Positions 34,100 through 42,859 of a stretch of 64,000 nucleotides of DNA are shown here, one piece after another; the stretch's first letter is position 1, and each line of letters starts with the position of its first letter. The translations under genes and the position numbers were made by a program. Under the pieces are notes generated by a model that had not been told where the DNA came from, searched no databases, and worked only from the letters and a program-made list of their open reading frames with translations. The stretch comes from M3007 sp033764075 (GTDB lineage: Bacteria > Bacteroidota > Bacteroidia > Chitinophagales > Saprospiraceae). Where the stretch lies: contig JANRJH010000016.1 of the NCBI GenBank assembly GCA_033764075.1, positions 15,800 to 79,799 on the forward strand. The letters run 5' to 3'.

Positions 34100-34905
34100 G
34101 GGCTATGCCGGAGCAGGTGTTGGAAGGCCGGCTCCAGGGTGCGGAACGTGCGTTCATCCACCATCAGGTTTCCGTACCACACCTTTTCGTAAATTCCGGT
34201 GGCTTCGCGGAAAGGTTCAGCCAGGGTATGGGTGCGCATTTCCATGAGGTAGCTCCGGTTGGTTTTGTGCCGCGCCCAGGCGATGGCCTTTTTTTGGGAA
34301 AGGGACTGAATGACCATGAGGAAGTACACGCGTATGGCTTGCGACCACGCTTTGTTTTGTATGGCCTCTTTCAGGAACCCTTCCAGCTCGGTTTCGTCGA
34401 GAAATTGGTCAAGGTTTTCCCAGTTGATCTCCACACCGCTCCTGCTGATTTGCCGGTTCCGCGGTTGTTTATAGAGGAAATACAAGCCGTAGGCCATGCC
34501 GGCAACGGCCAGGAGAATGGTGAGGGTTTGTACGATGTTGCCCAGACCGGCGAAGACGTCGCTGAGCCAGTTCCAGTTTTTGCCGGCGCCCGGTTCGTAG
34601 GGCGTTGCCTCTTGCGTTTTCCGGTCTCTAATTTTTTTTCGGTCCCGGCTGTAGTCCAGATCACGCGTGGCAGCGGCCCAGTCCACGCTCCGGCTTCCCT
34701 GTTCCGGCCGTTCGCTCACGTATGGCGGGGCAGGTTCCGGTTCCGGTGTCTCCTCTGCCTCCTCGGTCAGGTAAACGGAGTCCTCCAAAACATACTCCTG
34801 TTCGGGTACAAGCACCTCGTCGGGCAGGTCATCCTGGGTCCGTCCCGGGATGGTCGGAAGCAGGAAAAGGAGCAGCATCAATATGTTGTTTGGCTTCATC
34901 ACCAT
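34096..34905 (-). CDS. DUF4129-domain membrane protein
   Basis: 269 residues. Signal peptide (LMLLLFLLPTIPGRTQ), an acidic Pro/Glu-rich periplasmic linker (LTEEAEETPEPEPAPP), one TM segment at about 125-146 (VQTLTILLAVAGMAYGLYFLY), and a cytosolic DUF4129 domain with AWSQAIRVYFLMVIQSLSQKKAI, TNRSYL and EKVWYGNLMVDERTF. In many bacteria this gene is next to SpoIIM, DUF58 and MoxR genes, as here in part (SpoIIM, 66 nt upstream). Function unproven. Its stop codon is at the very edge of the repeat array. An alternative start lies 2 codons downstream. Confidence 0.8.
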   Translation of the reverse strand: MVMKPNNILMLLLFLLPTIPGRTQDDLPDEVLVPEQEYVLEDSVYLTEEAEETPEPEPAPPYVSERPEQGSRSVDWAAATRDLDYSRDRKKIRDRKTQEATPYEPGAGKNWNWLSDVFAGLGNIVQTLTILLAVAGMAYGLYFLYKQPRNRQISRSGVEINWENLDQFLDETELEGFLKEAIQNKAWSQAIRVYFLMVIQSLSQKKAIAWARHKTNRSYLMEMRTHTLAEPFREATGIYEKVWYGNLMVDERTFRTLEPAFQHLLRHSP

Positions 34906-34971
34906 GCAGTCGAGACCGGCGTCGTTTGTTTGTCGCTACAGGCAAATTTGCCTGAAGCAGATCCGTGGGCG

Positions 34972-36831
34972 CTACTCCCTGGCCAATCCCCGTATCTGTC
35001 GTTGAGTACCGACTGCCGGAATACCGCGCTGCAGGTGGCGCGCGTCGGCCAGTTCGCGCAAGGAGAAATACAGAAAACCGGCGCTCAGGAAAAGCAGGAC
35101 AAATATAAAGTAAAGTATGAAGGCCGCCGCGAAAGTCGTGGTGAACAACGAATACGCGGCCAGAACCCGGCTGCCCGGGGGCACCATCCAAGAGAAAAAC
35201 TCCTGGATCACCCGCCAAATGCCGGTATCCAGAAAGAGCATGAGCAGCAGGAGAAAATTGACGAGCAGGAACCCAAGTGTCAGCAGGTCCCACCAACGGG
35301 CAATCTGAAGGGTGCGGCCGATGGCCGCAAACGGATTGGAACGCTCAAAAAACAGCACGGCACACCATAAGCCCAACACCGGCGCCACTCCAATGGCCAG
35401 CAACCATCCCAAAACATTGTATTGAATCTGCACCAGGAAAAACAGCGCGGGCATGGGCAGGATCAGCCAGCCGCCGGACAGCAATGGCGCCCAGCCATCG
35501 TATTTTTCTTTTTCATCTTCAGGTAATTGTGCGCGAACGGCGCCAAAAGACAACAGTGCCAGCGCCAGGGTGATCGCGGTTTGAACGCCCAGCAAAACAT
35601 GGTGCTCGCGGAAACCGAAAAAGTCACGCGCACCATGCAAGGCGCCCAGGTAAAACGTGTGGAACACAAACGGCGGCTCACCATCGGGAGACATGAGCCA
35701 CACCCCGGCAAGCCCGGTTACCAGGGCCGACACCCCGATCAGCGCCCACAACCGCTGCCCGTGCCGGCGCAACAGGGAAAAGGCGTCGGAAAAAACTTCG
35801 CCCGGGCCTTTAATCTCTGAAAACCGAAACCCATCCCGGCGATCGGGCGGCAACTCCAGATCGTCTGCACCCGTCGGAAAAGCGCCGCGCCGGTATTTGT
35901 ACCACGGCAGCCAAACGAAATAACCGACCATGAACACGAAGGACACCAGGATGAAGAGGGCGCGCACGGGCGCCGGCGTTTCGGTGAAGCGGGTGAGAAA
36001 CCCTTCAAAAAACGCGGCGAGGATAAAAATCGGGATCAGCGCAATGAACATTTTCAGTCCGCGGCGCATACTGATCTGGAATGCCTGCATGCGGGTGTAC
36101 GACCCCGGGAACAACAATCCGCGCCCCATGACCAGCCCGGAAGCGCCGGCCAGCACAATGGCGCCGATCTCGAGCGTACCGTGTATCCAGATGGTCAGGA
36201 AAGATTCCAGGAAAACGCCCTTTTCGACAAAAAAATACTGGAATGCGCCGACCATGATGCCGTTGTACATCAGGATAAACAACGTGCCGATCGACGCCAG
36301 TACGCCGAAAACGGCGGTGCGCAGGGCCACAAACAGGTTGTTGAGGGCGATGCCGACCGACATGCCCAACGGGTCGTGCTCTTTGTACACCGCCATGGGG
36401 TCGCCCTTTTCGATGTTCGCCTCCGTCATGTCCACATAGCTGTCGCCCAGGATCGTTCGGGCAAAGTCCGGATCAATGATGCTGGACACCACGCCGATGC
36501 CAAACGACAGCACAAAAACGCCAAAAGCCAGCCACACGGCCCGGCGCTCCTCCCGGTACAGCCGCGGCACCTCGTGTGTCCAGAAACGCAGCAGCATTCC
36601 GGAGGGGAGGCGTTTTCCGCGGTAGACGTTGTGGAAGATCCGTTGGGCCAGGCCGTTCAGGTACATGCGCACGGACCGGTTCGGGTAAAAAGTACGCGCA
36701 TAAGAAAGGTCGTCGGTGATCTGGATGAACAGTTCGTTCAGGCGTTCCGGATTGCGCTGTTTATGGCGCAGTATTTCTTCGTATGCCGCCCATTTTTCCT
36801 GGTTTTGCCGTATGAATTGCGTTTCTTTCAT
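34972..36831 (-). CDS. Stage II sporulation protein M family membrane protein
   Basis: 619 residues. An N-terminal soluble part (KETQFIRQNQEKWAAYEEILR, SYARTFYPN) is followed by a SpoIIM-like six-helix domain (about 100-310) with ALRTAVFGVLASIGTLFILMYNGIMVGAF and WIHGTLEIGAIVLAGASGLVMGRGLL. A second membrane region (about 350-600) has several more helices. The long form with the extra C-terminal region is usual in Bacteroidetes. SpoIIM itself is a Firmicutes engulfment protein; these homologues occur in non-sporulating bacteria and probably act in envelope biology. It starts 4 nt after the 1194-residue protein, suggesting translational coupling. Confidence 0.82.
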   Translation of the reverse strand: MKETQFIRQNQEKWAAYEEILRHKQRNPERLNELFIQITDDLSYARTFYPNRSVRMYLNGLAQRIFHNVYRGKRLPSGMLLRFWTHEVPRLYREERRAVWLAFGVFVLSFGIGVVSSIIDPDFARTILGDSYVDMTEANIEKGDPMAVYKEHDPLGMSVGIALNNLFVALRTAVFGVLASIGTLFILMYNGIMVGAFQYFFVEKGVFLESFLTIWIHGTLEIGAIVLAGASGLVMGRGLLFPGSYTRMQAFQISMRRGLKMFIALIPIFILAAFFEGFLTRFTETPAPVRALFILVSFVFMVGYFVWLPWYKYRRGAFPTGADDLELPPDRRDGFRFSEIKGPGEVFSDAFSLLRRHGQRLWALIGVSALVTGLAGVWLMSPDGEPPFVFHTFYLGALHGARDFFGFREHHVLLGVQTAITLALALLSFGAVRAQLPEDEKEKYDGWAPLLSGGWLILPMPALFFLVQIQYNVLGWLLAIGVAPVLGLWCAVLFFERSNPFAAIGRTLQIARWWDLLTLGFLLVNFLLLLMLFLDTGIWRVIQEFFSWMVPPGSRVLAAYSLFTTTFAAAFILYFIFVLLFLSAGFLYFSLRELADARHLQRGIPAVGTQRQIRGLARE

Positions 36832-36835
36832 GACG

Positions 36836-39800
36836 TTAAAAAATGGCCCTCACCTGAGCGCGGCCTACGTGTACGGTTTTGCTTTCGCCGGTTTGCCGGC
36901 CTTCGTAACCGACACTGAGCTGAATGCTCCTCGATAGTTGCCTTTCAATGTTGAGCGCCCACAGGCTATTGCGCCCGTTCTGCAGCCCGTCGAGCATAGC
37001 AAAGCCGACGGGTGTGTTGGGGTCGCCGTTAAAACGCACGTCGGCGTAGGTCAGTTGTACGCTGATGGCCGTTGAGGGCGCGAATCCGGAATTTTTTTTC
37101 TGGCCGACGGGGTTCCAGTTCAGTGTCCACTGCAGGTTGTCCTGTGCCGACTGCTCCATTTCTCCCGACTGGTTGCGGCTGGTCTCCCGGGTGTACGCCA
37201 CCGAGGTGCGAAGGTAGCGATTGGGCAGCCAACTGAGCCTGGGCCCCGCCTGTCTGCCCCGGATTAGGTAATCGCGCGCGTTGAAAGCCTGGTTGTCGCT
37301 CGCTCTCCGCGAGTCGCTGAGGTCGGCCTCCACACTCCATTGCCGGCCCGCGTTTACCCGGCCGTGCAGGTTCCAGGTTTCTGTGCTGCGGATTTCGAAA
37401 CCGGTGGTCAGCGCGACCTGACTGCGCGTTGCGTCGTTGGTCAGCGACACATCCCAGGCCGGTTGTGCCCGGTTGAGGAAAAGGGCGTTGCGTAAAATGG
37501 TGCCGTTGGAAACCAGGGCGCTGTCGGGAATATCCGATTGAAACGGATTCCAGGGCTGCACATTTTCCGCGTCCGACAGCACGCGCCGGTTGATCTGGAA
37601 GATGCTTTGTGCCGACAACCTGCCGACCCAATTGCGCCAACCTTTCTTGTTTTTCAGGAGCAGGCGCGGCTCAAAGCGCAGGTTTTGGTTGAACGCCAGG
37701 TTGTTGGTGCGCTGGTATTCGGTGGTGGTCACCGCCACCCTTATGTAGCTGGCCTGATCCTGGAAAACAGCGATTTCCATCTCGTCGATCTGCAGGATGC
37801 TGTCGCGGTTGCGGTCCACCCAGGTGTATTGTCCTTCGCCGGGATTGACCTGGATGTAATTGAACTCCACCTTCGGTGTTTGCCCTGAGCTCAACTCGTA
37901 TCCGGTAGTGGCGCTCAGGGCATTTTTCAAGGCTGCCAGCGTGTAGTCGATTCTGCCCAGGTAGGTTTCCTGTTCGTCCAGCGGCGTGAGCTCGCTCCTG
38001 ACAACGTTCAGGGTTCGGTAGTGCAAGTTCCATTGCAGCGTCTGCCGGGCGGGGTTGGCCGGTGTGCTGCGCCAGGCGCCCCCGACCCGCAGTTCGTCTG
38101 CTTCTGTGCTGACGGCGAAATCAGCGCCTTCGGGCGCCCAGTCTGTGCGTCGGCCAACAAAAGCATTCCACTGCCAGCGACCATCCTGCGACGGCGTTTC
38201 CAGAAAAAGTCGCCACAGATCGTACCAGAAACTGCTGGCCAGCAGGGTGTCGGTGCCGGCCATGCGCCGGCTGTTGCGCTCCCGTTCGCCGTACACGCCA
38301 ACGCGCCATGCCGGCACCCCCTTGTCTTTAAAGAATGTTTTAGACACCTCTGCCTTTGGCCTCGAAAAAAGCGTTTGCTCCTGTTGTGCGTCGGTCTCCA
38401 GCCGGTTGATGGTGACGCGGGCTTCCCAGCCGGAGTGCCCGATCCGGCCTTCAGCAAAATGCCGGACACCTTTATAGTAGGACTGCCGGGAAAAACTGCC
38501 CAGTTCATATTGTACGTTGGCCCAGTCCTTGTTTTGTAGCCGAACGCCGCCCCGCACCCAATGTTCATCGGCCAGAGAGTCGGTGTTGGCGATGTTCCAG
38601 TCCCGCAGAAACTCTTGCGGTCTGTAGGGGTTCAGCGGCAAAAAATGACGCGCGGCGAACTCGTATTTTCCTTCTGTTTCGAGGCCCCACCCGCGGGATT
38701 GCGTCGGATTCAACAAGGTCTGGCGGTACTGGCCATTGAAAGCCAGGCCGTAGTTGTCATCATCATCGAGGGGCGAATACCGGTTCAGGTCGCGTCCGCT
38801 GAGGGCGACTTCGGTTTGCAGGCGGGCATTGCGCAGGGGCTGGACGTCGGCGCCGGCCGCGAACATCTGCCGGGTTTCAGGGGCCAGGAGGGGCACCACG
38901 GGCTCGTAGTTTCCCTGGGGCCGGCAGGTAACCGGATCGGGCGCCACCCATTGGTACAGACGTCCGTTGACGGCGGCCGGCGCCAGCACATAATTACCGG
39001 CGCCCTGGGGCACTTGGGAGAAACGGGCTGCATACCGGGCGCTGTCCGGGCTGGTGGAATACACCAGAATGGAGACCGGCACACCGCAGTACACGGTATC
39101 CACGCTTTTATAGAGTACGCGGGAGGGGTCGAACCCGTCGGTAAGGGTGTCTATGCCTGAGGTGAAGGCGTTATTCAGGTTGTCGCCGGCGAGGGCCAGT
39201 TCCTGTCGCTCATTGGGGGTGAGGTCCTGGGCCGGTCCTGCATTGCGGCTGTCCTGTTCGGAATACAGGTTCAGGTAAACCCGGCTTTTGGGTTTCGCCC
39301 AGGCAACGTTGGCGGCGGTGGTGGAGCGCAGGTAAGCCTGAACGGCGTACTCGAACTCCACAATGATGCGGATATCTTTGGTGATGAGCCGCCGGGCGGT
39401 GAACGTGAGCTCTCCCAGGTTGTAGTCGATGATGTAATCGTCTTCCAGCCCCCGGCGGAGCAACTGCCCGTCGGCGTACACGCGCTCCGTTCCGGCCAAC
39501 ACAATGATGAACTGCTCACCGTCGGCGCCCACCAGCCGGTAAGGCCCCTGGTTGCCTTCCTGCCCCTGAATGGTTTGCCGGGCAAACTTGCCTTGAGAGA
39601 CAGCTGCGGCGGCGTAGGCAGACACCGAGTCGGTCGCCGTGACCGCACCCGACCACCCGCCACCCACGCCCTGCAGGCGTTTGAAATACCGCGAAAAGTA
39701 GCCTTGCGGATGCCGGAGGTCGAAATCGCCGGCCGTCATTTGTGCCTCCCTGCGGCGCAACTGGATGTAGATGCGGTCGAACTCTTGAAGCTGGCGGGTG

Positions 39801-40420
39801 GTGCCGTCGGGCTGGAGTGGTATGGAGTTGTCGGACAAGGCTGCCTGGATCTCCAGGTCGTCTCCCAGTTTCCCGTTGAGCTGGAGGTTGAGGTTGGAGT
39901 TGAAAACCAGGTTTTGGTTGTTGCCGGCAGACAGCCCGCGCACGTACGCGCCGTTGGTTTGCAGGCTGGAGGTCTGCCAGGGCTGTATGCCGGGCTTGTA
40001 GGGCGTGTAGTCGTATTCAATGGCGTCGGCCTGGGCCACACGGCGCAAAATGGCGCTGTCGAGTCGAAAATACGGCGTTTCCAAACAGAACGGCAACACG
40101 CGATACTGCACCTGCACGGTTTGGCATGCCGGATGAGCAAGGCGCAGGCAGGCGGTGTCCAAATAAAGAGACTGTCCCTCCAGGCGGAAGCAGTCCGGCG
40201 GAATGAACACACCCGACACGGAGTCGCGCAGCCGGAGGGTGCCTGCGGCGATGCTCAGGGTGTCCAGATCGGCGCGCCCGACACTTGCAGGCAAGTATCG
40301 AAGGCGCAGGTTGGAGAGGGCATCTTGCGCGCACAGCAGGGTTGCGCCCGGCGCCAACGCGAGGACTAAAAAAAGCCGGTAAAACGCACCGGACCCTACC
40401 CTGAACCGGAAAGACTCCAA
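36836..40420 (-). CDS. Large predicted outer-membrane beta-barrel protein
   Basis: 1194 residues. Signal peptide near residues 12-32. Then a periplasmic or plug-like N-terminal part, followed from about residue 170 by repeated amphipathic strands (NLNLQLNGKLGDDLEIQAAL, SIPLQPDGTTRQLQEFDRIY, QMTAGDFDLRHPQGYFSRYF) and a long C-terminal barrel ending in KTVHVGRAQVRAIF with a terminal aromatic. It has no TonB-box or OmpA domain. It resembles unnamed Bacteroidetes proteins and distantly the surface-assembly protein SprA. Part of a lipoprotein-like gene / OMP / SpoIIM / DUF4129 block. Function not known. Confidence 0.7.
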   Translation of the reverse strand: MESFRFRVGSGAFYRLFLVLALAPGATLLCAQDALSNLRLRYLPASVGRADLDTLSIAAGTLRLRDSVSGVFIPPDCFRLEGQSLYLDTACLRLAHPACQTVQVQYRVLPFCLETPYFRLDSAILRRVAQADAIEYDYTPYKPGIQPWQTSSLQTNGAYVRGLSAGNNQNLVFNSNLNLQLNGKLGDDLEIQAALSDNSIPLQPDGTTRQLQEFDRIYIQLRRREAQMTAGDFDLRHPQGYFSRYFKRLQGVGGGWSGAVTATDSVSAYAAAAVSQGKFARQTIQGQEGNQGPYRLVGADGEQFIIVLAGTERVYADGQLLRRGLEDDYIIDYNLGELTFTARRLITKDIRIIVEFEYAVQAYLRSTTAANVAWAKPKSRVYLNLYSEQDSRNAGPAQDLTPNERQELALAGDNLNNAFTSGIDTLTDGFDPSRVLYKSVDTVYCGVPVSILVYSTSPDSARYAARFSQVPQGAGNYVLAPAAVNGRLYQWVAPDPVTCRPQGNYEPVVPLLAPETRQMFAAGADVQPLRNARLQTEVALSGRDLNRYSPLDDDDNYGLAFNGQYRQTLLNPTQSRGWGLETEGKYEFAARHFLPLNPYRPQEFLRDWNIANTDSLADEHWVRGGVRLQNKDWANVQYELGSFSRQSYYKGVRHFAEGRIGHSGWEARVTINRLETDAQQEQTLFSRPKAEVSKTFFKDKGVPAWRVGVYGERERNSRRMAGTDTLLASSFWYDLWRLFLETPSQDGRWQWNAFVGRRTDWAPEGADFAVSTEADELRVGGAWRSTPANPARQTLQWNLHYRTLNVVRSELTPLDEQETYLGRIDYTLAALKNALSATTGYELSSGQTPKVEFNYIQVNPGEGQYTWVDRNRDSILQIDEMEIAVFQDQASYIRVAVTTTEYQRTNNLAFNQNLRFEPRLLLKNKKGWRNWVGRLSAQSIFQINRRVLSDAENVQPWNPFQSDIPDSALVSNGTILRNALFLNRAQPAWDVSLTNDATRSQVALTTGFEIRSTETWNLHGRVNAGRQWSVEADLSDSRRASDNQAFNARDYLIRGRQAGPRLSWLPNRYLRTSVAYTRETSRNQSGEMEQSAQDNLQWTLNWNPVGQKKNSGFAPSTAISVQLTYADVRFNGDPNTPVGFAMLDGLQNGRNSLWALNIERQLSRSIQLSVGYEGRQTGESKTVHVGRAQVRAIF

Positions 40421-40497
40421 AACAGTCAGAAATTTACCCCCTCCCAGGCGGCGGAATGTATGCCCTGCATTGACGACCTTGGCAGCCGGCGCGTTGC

Positions 40498-40854
40498 CTA
40501 ACGGCCGCCTGGAGAATCGAATATGGGCCGAACGTCGCCGCTGTCCAACGGTTCAATCGGGGGTGGAACCACCGGTCGCCAGGGTTTGCGGCTGCGCAAC
40601 GAATCTTGGGCCACGGCAGTCACCTCCGCCAGAAGTATGGAATCGACGATGCCGGAAGCCTGCTCAAGCAACCCGTCCCGGCATTTTTTCTGCTCCTTGC
40701 GCTCAAAATCGGTCACGCGCTCCGACACGTAAGCCATGATCAGCGCATCGCGGTCGGGTCCGCAGCCACACCACATGCAAACGCAACAGCAAACGAACCA
40801 CACCGCCGCGCGGCGCCTGGTCGCGCAACGGTTCAATGGCTGTATTTTTTCCAT
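40498..40854 (-). CDS. Small putative lipoprotein
   Basis: 118 residues from MEKIQPLNRC. A hydrophobic, Cys-rich segment (AVWFVCCCVCMWCGCG) at about 17-32 could serve as lipoprotein signal. Then a charged helical part (YVSERVTDFERKEQKKCRDG) and a Pro-rich tail. It lies 77 nt upstream of the 1194-residue gene on the same strand. No recognised family. I keep it as a gene because it fits operon direction and has a plausible export signal. Confidence 0.5.
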   Translation of the reverse strand: MEKIQPLNRCATRRRAAVWFVCCCVCMWCGCGPDRDALIMAYVSERVTDFERKEQKKCRDGLLEQASGIVDSILLAEVTAVAQDSLRSRKPWRPVVPPPIEPLDSGDVRPIFDSPGGR

Positions 40855-40920
40855 GAATCCAGTGTTTATGTAAAAAAATAGCAACTTTAAAAAATCTTAA
40901 AATTTTTTTTGCGCAAGGTA

Positions 40921-40950
40921 TTGACGAATCCAAAAATACCTTTACCTTTG
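40921..40950 (+). promoter_or_regulatory. Promoter of a short transcript before hemB
   Basis: TTG at 40921-40923 and TACCTTTG at 40943-40950 with a 19-nt spacer: one of the best promoter matches in the window. Transcription would begin near 40957. Confidence 0.7.
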
Positions 40951-40956
40951 TGTTGT

Positions 40957-41118
40957 CATCAGCAGATCACCATTTCAGAATGAAGTTTCGAAATGTAGCT
41001 GTCCTGCGATGCTAAAGTGCCGATTCTCGCCCTAGGGCGTCAATTTAAGATTGTTTTCATTTGGTTTTTTGGGGTTATACAGGGTGCTGCCGTTAAGGTG
41101 GCATCCCTGTTTTTTTTT
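40957..41118 (+). ncRNA. Candidate small RNA or leader upstream of hemB
   Basis: A complete promoter is followed about 160 nt later by a strong intrinsic terminator, all in the 340-bp gap between divergent genes. Inside are a 12-bp perfect palindrome CGCCCTAGGGCG (41028-41039) and an 11-codon frame (ATG at 40980, MKFRNVAVLRC). It resembles a stand-alone sRNA, or a leader peptide/attenuator, but hemB has its own -7 element after the terminator. It does not match 6S, tmRNA, SRP or RNase P signatures that I know. Confidence 0.45.
41080..41118 (+). terminator. Intrinsic terminator upstream of hemB
   Basis: Stem CAGGG-TGCTGCC / GGTGGCA-CCCTG (one bulged T) with loop GTTAA, followed by nine T. It ends 77 nt before hemB. 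Confidence 0.8.
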
Positions 41119-41169
41119 CAGGATAGTGTAAAATAAACGGTTGGGGCCTTTCCCTGTTGCGGCAACCCC

Positions 41170-41177
41170 TATTTTTG
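41170..41177 (+). promoter_or_regulatory. -7 promoter element TATTTTTG of hemB
   Basis: Exact TAnnTTTG match 17 nt before the hemB start; the nearest TTG has a 26-nt spacer. Confidence 0.5.
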
Positions 41178-41194
41178 CGGCACAAACAAGCACT

Positions 41195-42172
41195 ATGCTC
41201 CAACGTCCGCGTCGAAACCGCCGCACCGCCGCCATCCGGGAAATGGCCACTGAAACCCACCTTTCTCCTGCCCATCTGATCTTCCCGCTTTTTGTGGTTG
41301 ACGGCGCCCGCACGCGATCGGAGATCGCTTCCCTGCCCGGTATCTTCCGGTTTTCTCCCGATACGCTGATGCATGAACTGGACGCGTGTATAGCGCTCGG
41401 ACTGCGGAACTTTATCCTCTTTCCGGCGGTGGCTGACGCGCTCAAGGACAAGGAGGCCACTTACAGCCATCATCCCGACAACTTTTACCTGCAAACGGCC
41501 CGCGAGATCAAGCGCCGGTTCCCGGAATGTACGCTGATCAGCGACGTGGCCATGGATCCGTACAGCAGCGACGGGCACGACGGGCTGGTGCGCCACGGCG
41601 ACATTGTAAACGACGATACCCTGCCCATCCTCGCCCGCATGGCCGTTGCCCAAGCCCAGGCCGGCTTTGACATGCTGGGGCCTTCCGACATGATGGACGG
41701 CCGCGTAGGCTACCTGCGCGAAGCGCTCGACAGGCAAGGGCTCACCCAGACCGGTATCCTCTCCTACACCGCCAAATACGCCAGCGCGTTCTACGGCCCT
41801 TTTCGCGACGCGCTAGACTCTGCACCCAAAAGTGGCGACAAGAAGACCTACCAGATGAATCCGGCCAACCGCCGCGAAGCCCTTATTGAGGCCCGGCTCG
41901 ACGCGGCCGAAGGCGCCGACATGCTTATGGTGAAACCGGCGCTGCATTATCTGGATGTGATCCGTTTGCTGAAGGATCATTTTGAGCAACCCATCGCCGC
42001 CTATCACGTGAGTGGAGAATGCGCCATGCTGCTCGCCGCCTGCCGCAATGGCTGGCTCGACTACGAAAAGGCCCTGCCCGAAACCTTGCTGAGCATACGC
42101 CGGGCCGGCGCGGATGTGATCCTTACCTATTTCGCCAAAGACTTTGCCCAGCGTTTCCCGGGCGGCATCTGA
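41195..42172 (+). CDS. hemB: Delta-aminolevulinic acid dehydratase (porphobilinogen synthase)
   Basis: 325 residues from MLQRPRRNRRTAAIREM; an upstream in-frame ATG at 41141 precedes the promoter element and is rejected. LIFPLFVVDGARTRSEIASLPG, the lysine region GILSYTAKYASAFYGPFRDA, and the Schiff-base lysine region MLMVKPALHYLDVI are present. The metal site usually made of three cysteines reads SDVAMDPYSSDGHDGLV, with no cysteines, so this is the zinc-independent, Mg-stimulated type. It condenses two 5-aminolevulinate molecules to porphobilinogen in haem synthesis. Confidence 0.93.
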   Translation: MLQRPRRNRRTAAIREMATETHLSPAHLIFPLFVVDGARTRSEIASLPGIFRFSPDTLMHELDACIALGLRNFILFPAVADALKDKEATYSHHPDNFYLQTAREIKRRFPECTLISDVAMDPYSSDGHDGLVRHGDIVNDDTLPILARMAVAQAQAGFDMLGPSDMMDGRVGYLREALDRQGLTQTGILSYTAKYASAFYGPFRDALDSAPKSGDKKTYQMNPANRREALIEARLDAAEGADMLMVKPALHYLDVIRLLKDHFEQPIAAYHVSGECAMLLAACRNGWLDYEKALPETLLSIRRAGADVILTYFAKDFAQRFPGGI

Positions 42173-42186
42173 GCGCGGTAAAGAAG

Positions 42187-42624
42187 CTACTCCAGAACGT
42201 ACGGGATGTACACTTCCAGAATTCCCGGACATCGGTAAACAGGGTACACACCTGCCTGGAGCGTCAGCACGCCGGGCCCTCCCAGCAGTCGCTCGCTTAC
42301 CCCGGCCGATACGGTACAGTCTGCGGGTAATACCAGGAGGTTTCGTTTAAAATGAATCGCATAGGTTCGCGGCGGGATCGTCAGTCGAACAAAACCCAGG
42401 CGCACCAGCGAACCGGCTTCCAGGTTGATCCATGAGGAGACGCGGCAGCCACAGCCGGGCGGCGGGTCTTCGGCCGACCATAAATTCACACGGCAGATGC
42501 CGAAATTGCTGCAGTCCGGGGTGCGTGGGTCGCCCATTTCAATGGAGACCAACTGCGCCGGGGCACGCTCGCCGGCAATGCCCGTTCCCGCCCAAACGGG
42601 TTGTGTTGTTTGAAGGTGCGTCAT
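42187..42624 (-). CDS. Hypothetical protein, 145 residues
   Basis: No signal peptide. Features: CSNFGICRVNLW and PPPGCGCRVSSW hold five of the six cysteines, followed by a beta-rich part (VRLGFVRLTIPPRTYAIHF, LTLQAGVYPVYRCPG). I recognise no family. A TACATTTG promoter element on the same strand at 42648-42641 lies 17 nt before the ATG, which supports a real gene. Convergent with hemB. Confidence 0.55.
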   Translation of the reverse strand: MTHLQTTQPVWAGTGIAGERAPAQLVSIEMGDPRTPDCSNFGICRVNLWSAEDPPPGCGCRVSSWINLEAGSLVRLGFVRLTIPPRTYAIHFKRNLLVLPADCTVSAGVSERLLGGPGVLTLQAGVYPVYRCPGILEVYIPYVLE

Positions 42625-42640
42625 GAAGGTGTTTTTCAGA

Positions 42641-42648
42641 CAAATGTA
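42641..42648 (-). promoter_or_regulatory. -7 promoter element TACATTTG (minus strand)
   Basis: Exact TAnnTTTG match on the minus strand, 17 nt before the 145-residue gene; no standard-spaced TTG. Confidence 0.45.
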
Positions 42649-42824
42649 CCGGACTATTCAGGCTCGGATGCCGACGAAATTGCGCCCCGAAACGTTCCTT
42701 TTTATGCCTGTAAAAAGCTGTTTATTTATAACAAAAAGCTGATTTTAAATGCCTTAAATTCGTTGGATTGAAGCCGTATACATCTGCTTGATTGGGCATT
42801 GGTGCGATTACACCTAAATATATA

Positions 42825-42854
42825 TTGTATTATCCGAAATAGCTTTTACTTTTG
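42825..42854 (+). promoter_or_regulatory. Promoter in the 42.6-43.2 kb gap
   Basis: TTG at 42825-42827 and TACTTTTG at 42847-42854 with a 19-nt spacer: complete promoter with no annotated gene directly after it. It lies 390 nt before the 502-residue gene. Confidence 0.65.
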
Positions 42855-42859
42855 AGGTA

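Noticed and set aside
33259..34157. Multiple 60-100 codon frames within the tandem array on both strands
   Set aside because: They are translations of the repeat unit, which lacks stops in several frames; no independent evidence of coding.
34018..35370. 450-codon plus-strand frame beginning in the repeat array
   Set aside because: Antisense to the DUF4129 and SpoIIM genes and starts inside repeat units; no recognisable protein.
41195..42172. Missing zinc cysteines in HemB as a defect
   Set aside because: Zinc-independent HemB enzymes with Asp-rich sites are common in bacteria.
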